Both the position numbers and the translations under genes were made by a program. A DNA stretch of 6,485 bases from Oscillospiraceae bacterium (lineage in GTDB: Bacteria > Bacillota > Clostridia > Saccharofermentanales > Saccharofermentanaceae). The notes beneath the pieces are model-generated. The model was not told the DNA's origin. It was given only the letters and a program-made list of their open reading frames with translations, and did not search any database. The stretch lies in assembly GCA_902782985.1 (NCBI GenBank), contig CACZPC010000310.1, positions 1 through 6,485 on the forward strand, in the 5' to 3' direction. Position 1 is the first letter of the stretch. Each line of letters opens with the position of its first letter. Shown here one piece after another: positions 5,554 through 6,485 of the stretch.

Positions 5554-5582
5554 TTGACGCCTGTGAGAGGGTGTGATATAAC
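5554..5582 (+). promoter_or_regulatory. bioY promoter with extended -10
   Basis: TTGACG (5554-5559, five of six) and TATAAC (5577-5582, five of six) are separated by 17 bp. A TGA just before the -10 (5574-5576) makes it an extended -10. The predicted start near 5589 falls inside the left half of the BirA operator. Confidence 0.8.
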
Positions 5583-5616
5583 ATTGTAAACATAAAAGAA
5601 AAAGAGGTTTACAATG
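5582..5616. promoter_or_regulatory. BirA operator (biotin-responsive)
   Basis: A perfect 10-bp inverted repeat, CATTGTAAAC (5582-5591) and GTTTACAATG (5607-5616), is separated by 15 bp. The TTGTAAAC/GTTTACAA core and spacing match the BirA sites known upstream of biotin genes in Firmicutes. The left half covers the bioY transcription start; the right half includes part of the ribosome-binding site and the bioY ATG itself. Holo-BirA bound here should block bioY transcription. The site lies upstream of the birA promoter elements, so autoregulation is possible but not implied. Confidence 0.88.
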
Positions 5617-6159
5617 AGCAGCGAAACGAGATTTCTGTCAACAAAAGATCTGGTTCTTATCCCTTTATTTACCGCGCTTATAGCGGTAGGAGCATTTATA
5701 AAGATCCCCCTTCCCACATGCCCTCTGACCCTTCAGTGGTTCTTTGTAATGTGTGCGGGGATCCTTCTGGGCAGTAAGAAAGGAGCGCTCAGTGCTTTTC
5801 TGTATGTACTCCTGGGCCTTATCGGACTTCCGATCTTTACCGGAGGCGGCGGATTCTGGTATGTCTTCCAGCCTACATTCGGTTATTTTATCGGATTTAT
5901 CCTCTGTGCTTTCCTTATCGGTTTAATGGTGGAGAAGAAGCTTAATGTATTTGCTGCCTGCGCCATTGCCACAGTTATCCTTTATGTGATCGGATCAGCT
6001 TATGCATATGTTATCTTGAATTTCTATAATGAGGGTGACGGAATGCCGATCGGCAAGCTTCTCATGTCTTTTATGGTGCTTCCGCTGCCCGGTGATATCA
6101 TCAAGATCATTCTGGCCGGAATTGTAGGAGGCCGTGTTCGAAAGGCATTGAAGATCTGA
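5614..6159 (+). CDS. bioY: Biotin transporter substrate-binding subunit BioY (ECF S component)
   Basis: The 181-residue, very hydrophobic protein has about six predicted membrane helices. BioY family features are IPLP-CPLTLQWFFVM (31-46), GLPIFTGGGG (71-80), FQPTFGYFIGF (85-95) and the late LPLPGDIIK segment (156-164). BioY binds biotin in the membrane and, with the shared EcfA/EcfA'/EcfT module, imports it; no Ecf genes are in this window. The ATG at 5614 follows AGAGG (5603-5607) by six bases, and the start codon is part of the BirA operator. Together with the divergent birA this makes a compact feedback loop in which imported biotin, through BirA, represses the transporter. No convincing terminator follows; AAGATC-T-GATCTT around the stop codon is a short palindrome without a T-run. 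Confidence 0.95.
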   Translation: MSSETRFLSTKDLVLIPLFTALIAVGAFIKIPLPTCPLTLQWFFVMCAGILLGSKKGALSAFLYVLLGLIGLPIFTGGGGFWYVFQPTFGYFIGFILCAFLIGLMVEKKLNVFAACAIATVILYVIGSAYAYVILNFYNEGDGMPIGKLLMSFMVLPLPGDIIKIILAGIVGGRVRKALKI

Positions 6160-6180
6160 TCTTAATGAGTGCCGAGACGG

Positions 6181-6209
6181 TTGACTTTCGAGGATAAAAG
6201 TGACAAAAT
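6181..6209 (+). promoter_or_regulatory. Promoter of the T-box leader
   Basis: TTGACT (6181-6186, five of six) and CAAAAT (6204-6209, four of six) are separated by 17 bp, with TGA (6201-6203) giving an extended -10. Transcription is expected to start near 6216, just before the base of T-box Stem I. A small inverted repeat, AGTGA (6199-6203) and TCACT (6209-6213), overlaps the -10. Confidence 0.6.
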
Positions 6210-6215
6210 CACTCT

Positions 6216-6485
6216 ATTAAAAGCTTTGACAGGGACAAGTGCCCCGTGATGAGCCTCTTACAGAGAATCGAAGTCACCGGCTGAGAGCTTCGAAGAAAGG
6301 CAACGGCAAGCATACACCCCTTGAGCTGCAGGAGTACACTTTCGGGTATATGTCGAGAGCAATCCGTGCCGTATCCCGCGTTAAGGGGCAATTAAGAGGC
6401 GTTTCAATGGCGAGACTTACTCGGGTTAAGCACATAAGCTGAAGCGCAATTTGGGTGGAACCGTGCAGCCATGCATCCCAAAGTA
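6216..6485 (+). ncRNA. T-box riboswitch leader (tRNA-sensing), cut by the window end
   Basis: The region from bioY to the end of the window holds no gene but a T-box leader. Stem I has a base helix AGGG/CCCT (6231-6234 with 6318-6321), a specifier loop with the typical ACAAGT on the 5' side (6235-6240) and AAGCATACAC on the 3' side (6308-6317). Above it come the GTGATG segment (6246-6251), an AGAGA bulge (6262-6266) and the distal hairpin TCGAAG/CTTCGA (6268-6273 with 6288-6293). The GAGCTGC linker (6323-6329) follows. The T-box sequence GGGTGGAACCG is at 6453-6463, inside an antiterminator with outer helix TTTGGG/CCCAAA (6450-6455 with 6477-6482) and inner TGCA/TGCA hairpin. By position the specifier codon looks like UAC (Tyr, 6313-6315), but the TGGA of the T-box bulge predicts a tRNA with U at the discriminator position, which does not fit tRNA-Tyr. 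The amino acid therefore stays open. The competing terminator and the regulated gene lie beyond the window. Confidence 0.9.

Noticed and set aside
5535..5717. Extended birA start reaching into bioY on the opposite strand.
   Set aside because: The extension would translate the bioY promoter, operator and coding region backward, and homology starts at the ATG at 5534.
6199..6213. Inverted repeat AGTGA-CAAAA-TCACT as a bioY terminator or operator.
   Set aside because: Only five base pairs, no T-run after it, and it coincides with the -10 box of the T-box promoter; not enough to call either function.
6239..6442. Open frames of about 60-67 codons on both strands in the last 300 bases.
   Set aside because: They lie inside the T-box leader, whose structure explains the sequence.

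Overview
The window looks like a chromosomal segment from a low-to-moderate-GC Firmicute, most likely class Clostridia. The reasons are a tRNA-sensing T-box leader, a BirA repressor with an operator on bioY, a fused NadD-YqeK protein, TGTCGAA-type Spo0A boxes, and strong use of AGA/AGG and ATA codons. I cannot name the family or genus.

Left part (1-3275): the 3' end of purD overlaps by four bases a nadD-yqeK fusion (NAD synthesis plus an HD-domain dinucleotide hydrolase). rsfS (ribosome silencing factor) lies further downstream and ends in a strong intrinsic terminator. nadD-yqeK-rsfS is a classic Firmicute gene order, but here about 1.4 kb separates the last two genes. That space holds a perfect TATAAT box sitting on the nadD-yqeK stop codon, a roughly 135-nt segment closed by a perfect 13-bp stem with a pseudoknot-capable interior, and a 401-aa stand-alone reverse transcriptase starting at TTG behind a GGGAGG ribosome-binding site. 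This promoter, structured RNA and RT layout is the main discovery candidate. It resembles the DRT2 (UG2) class of antiphage reverse transcriptases, in which a neighbouring pseudoknotted ncRNA is copied into tandem repeats that create a gene. The putative RNA is free of stop codons in all three forward frames over 1456-1565, as a repeat-gene template might be. The DRT2 assignment is inferred from memory of the family and not from a search.

Middle part (3276-4529): a comEA-like gene (membrane anchor, SLBB-like domain, helix-hairpin-helix DNA-binding domain) is preceded by four tandem 10-bp repeats that match Spo0A boxes, suggesting Spo0A control of DNA-uptake functions. A small, unrecognised membrane-anchored protein follows. 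Its stop codon abuts the stop codon of the convergent birA.

Right part (4530-6485): birA (minus strand) and bioY (plus strand) diverge from a short shared promoter region. A perfect 10-bp inverted repeat with a 15-bp spacer, matching BirA operators, covers the bioY transcription start, ribosome-binding site and start codon, so BirA should shut off biotin uptake when biotin is plentiful. After bioY the window ends inside a T-box riboswitch leader with its own promoter. The regulated gene, probably an aminoacyl-tRNA synthetase or amino-acid gene, lies beyond the edge.
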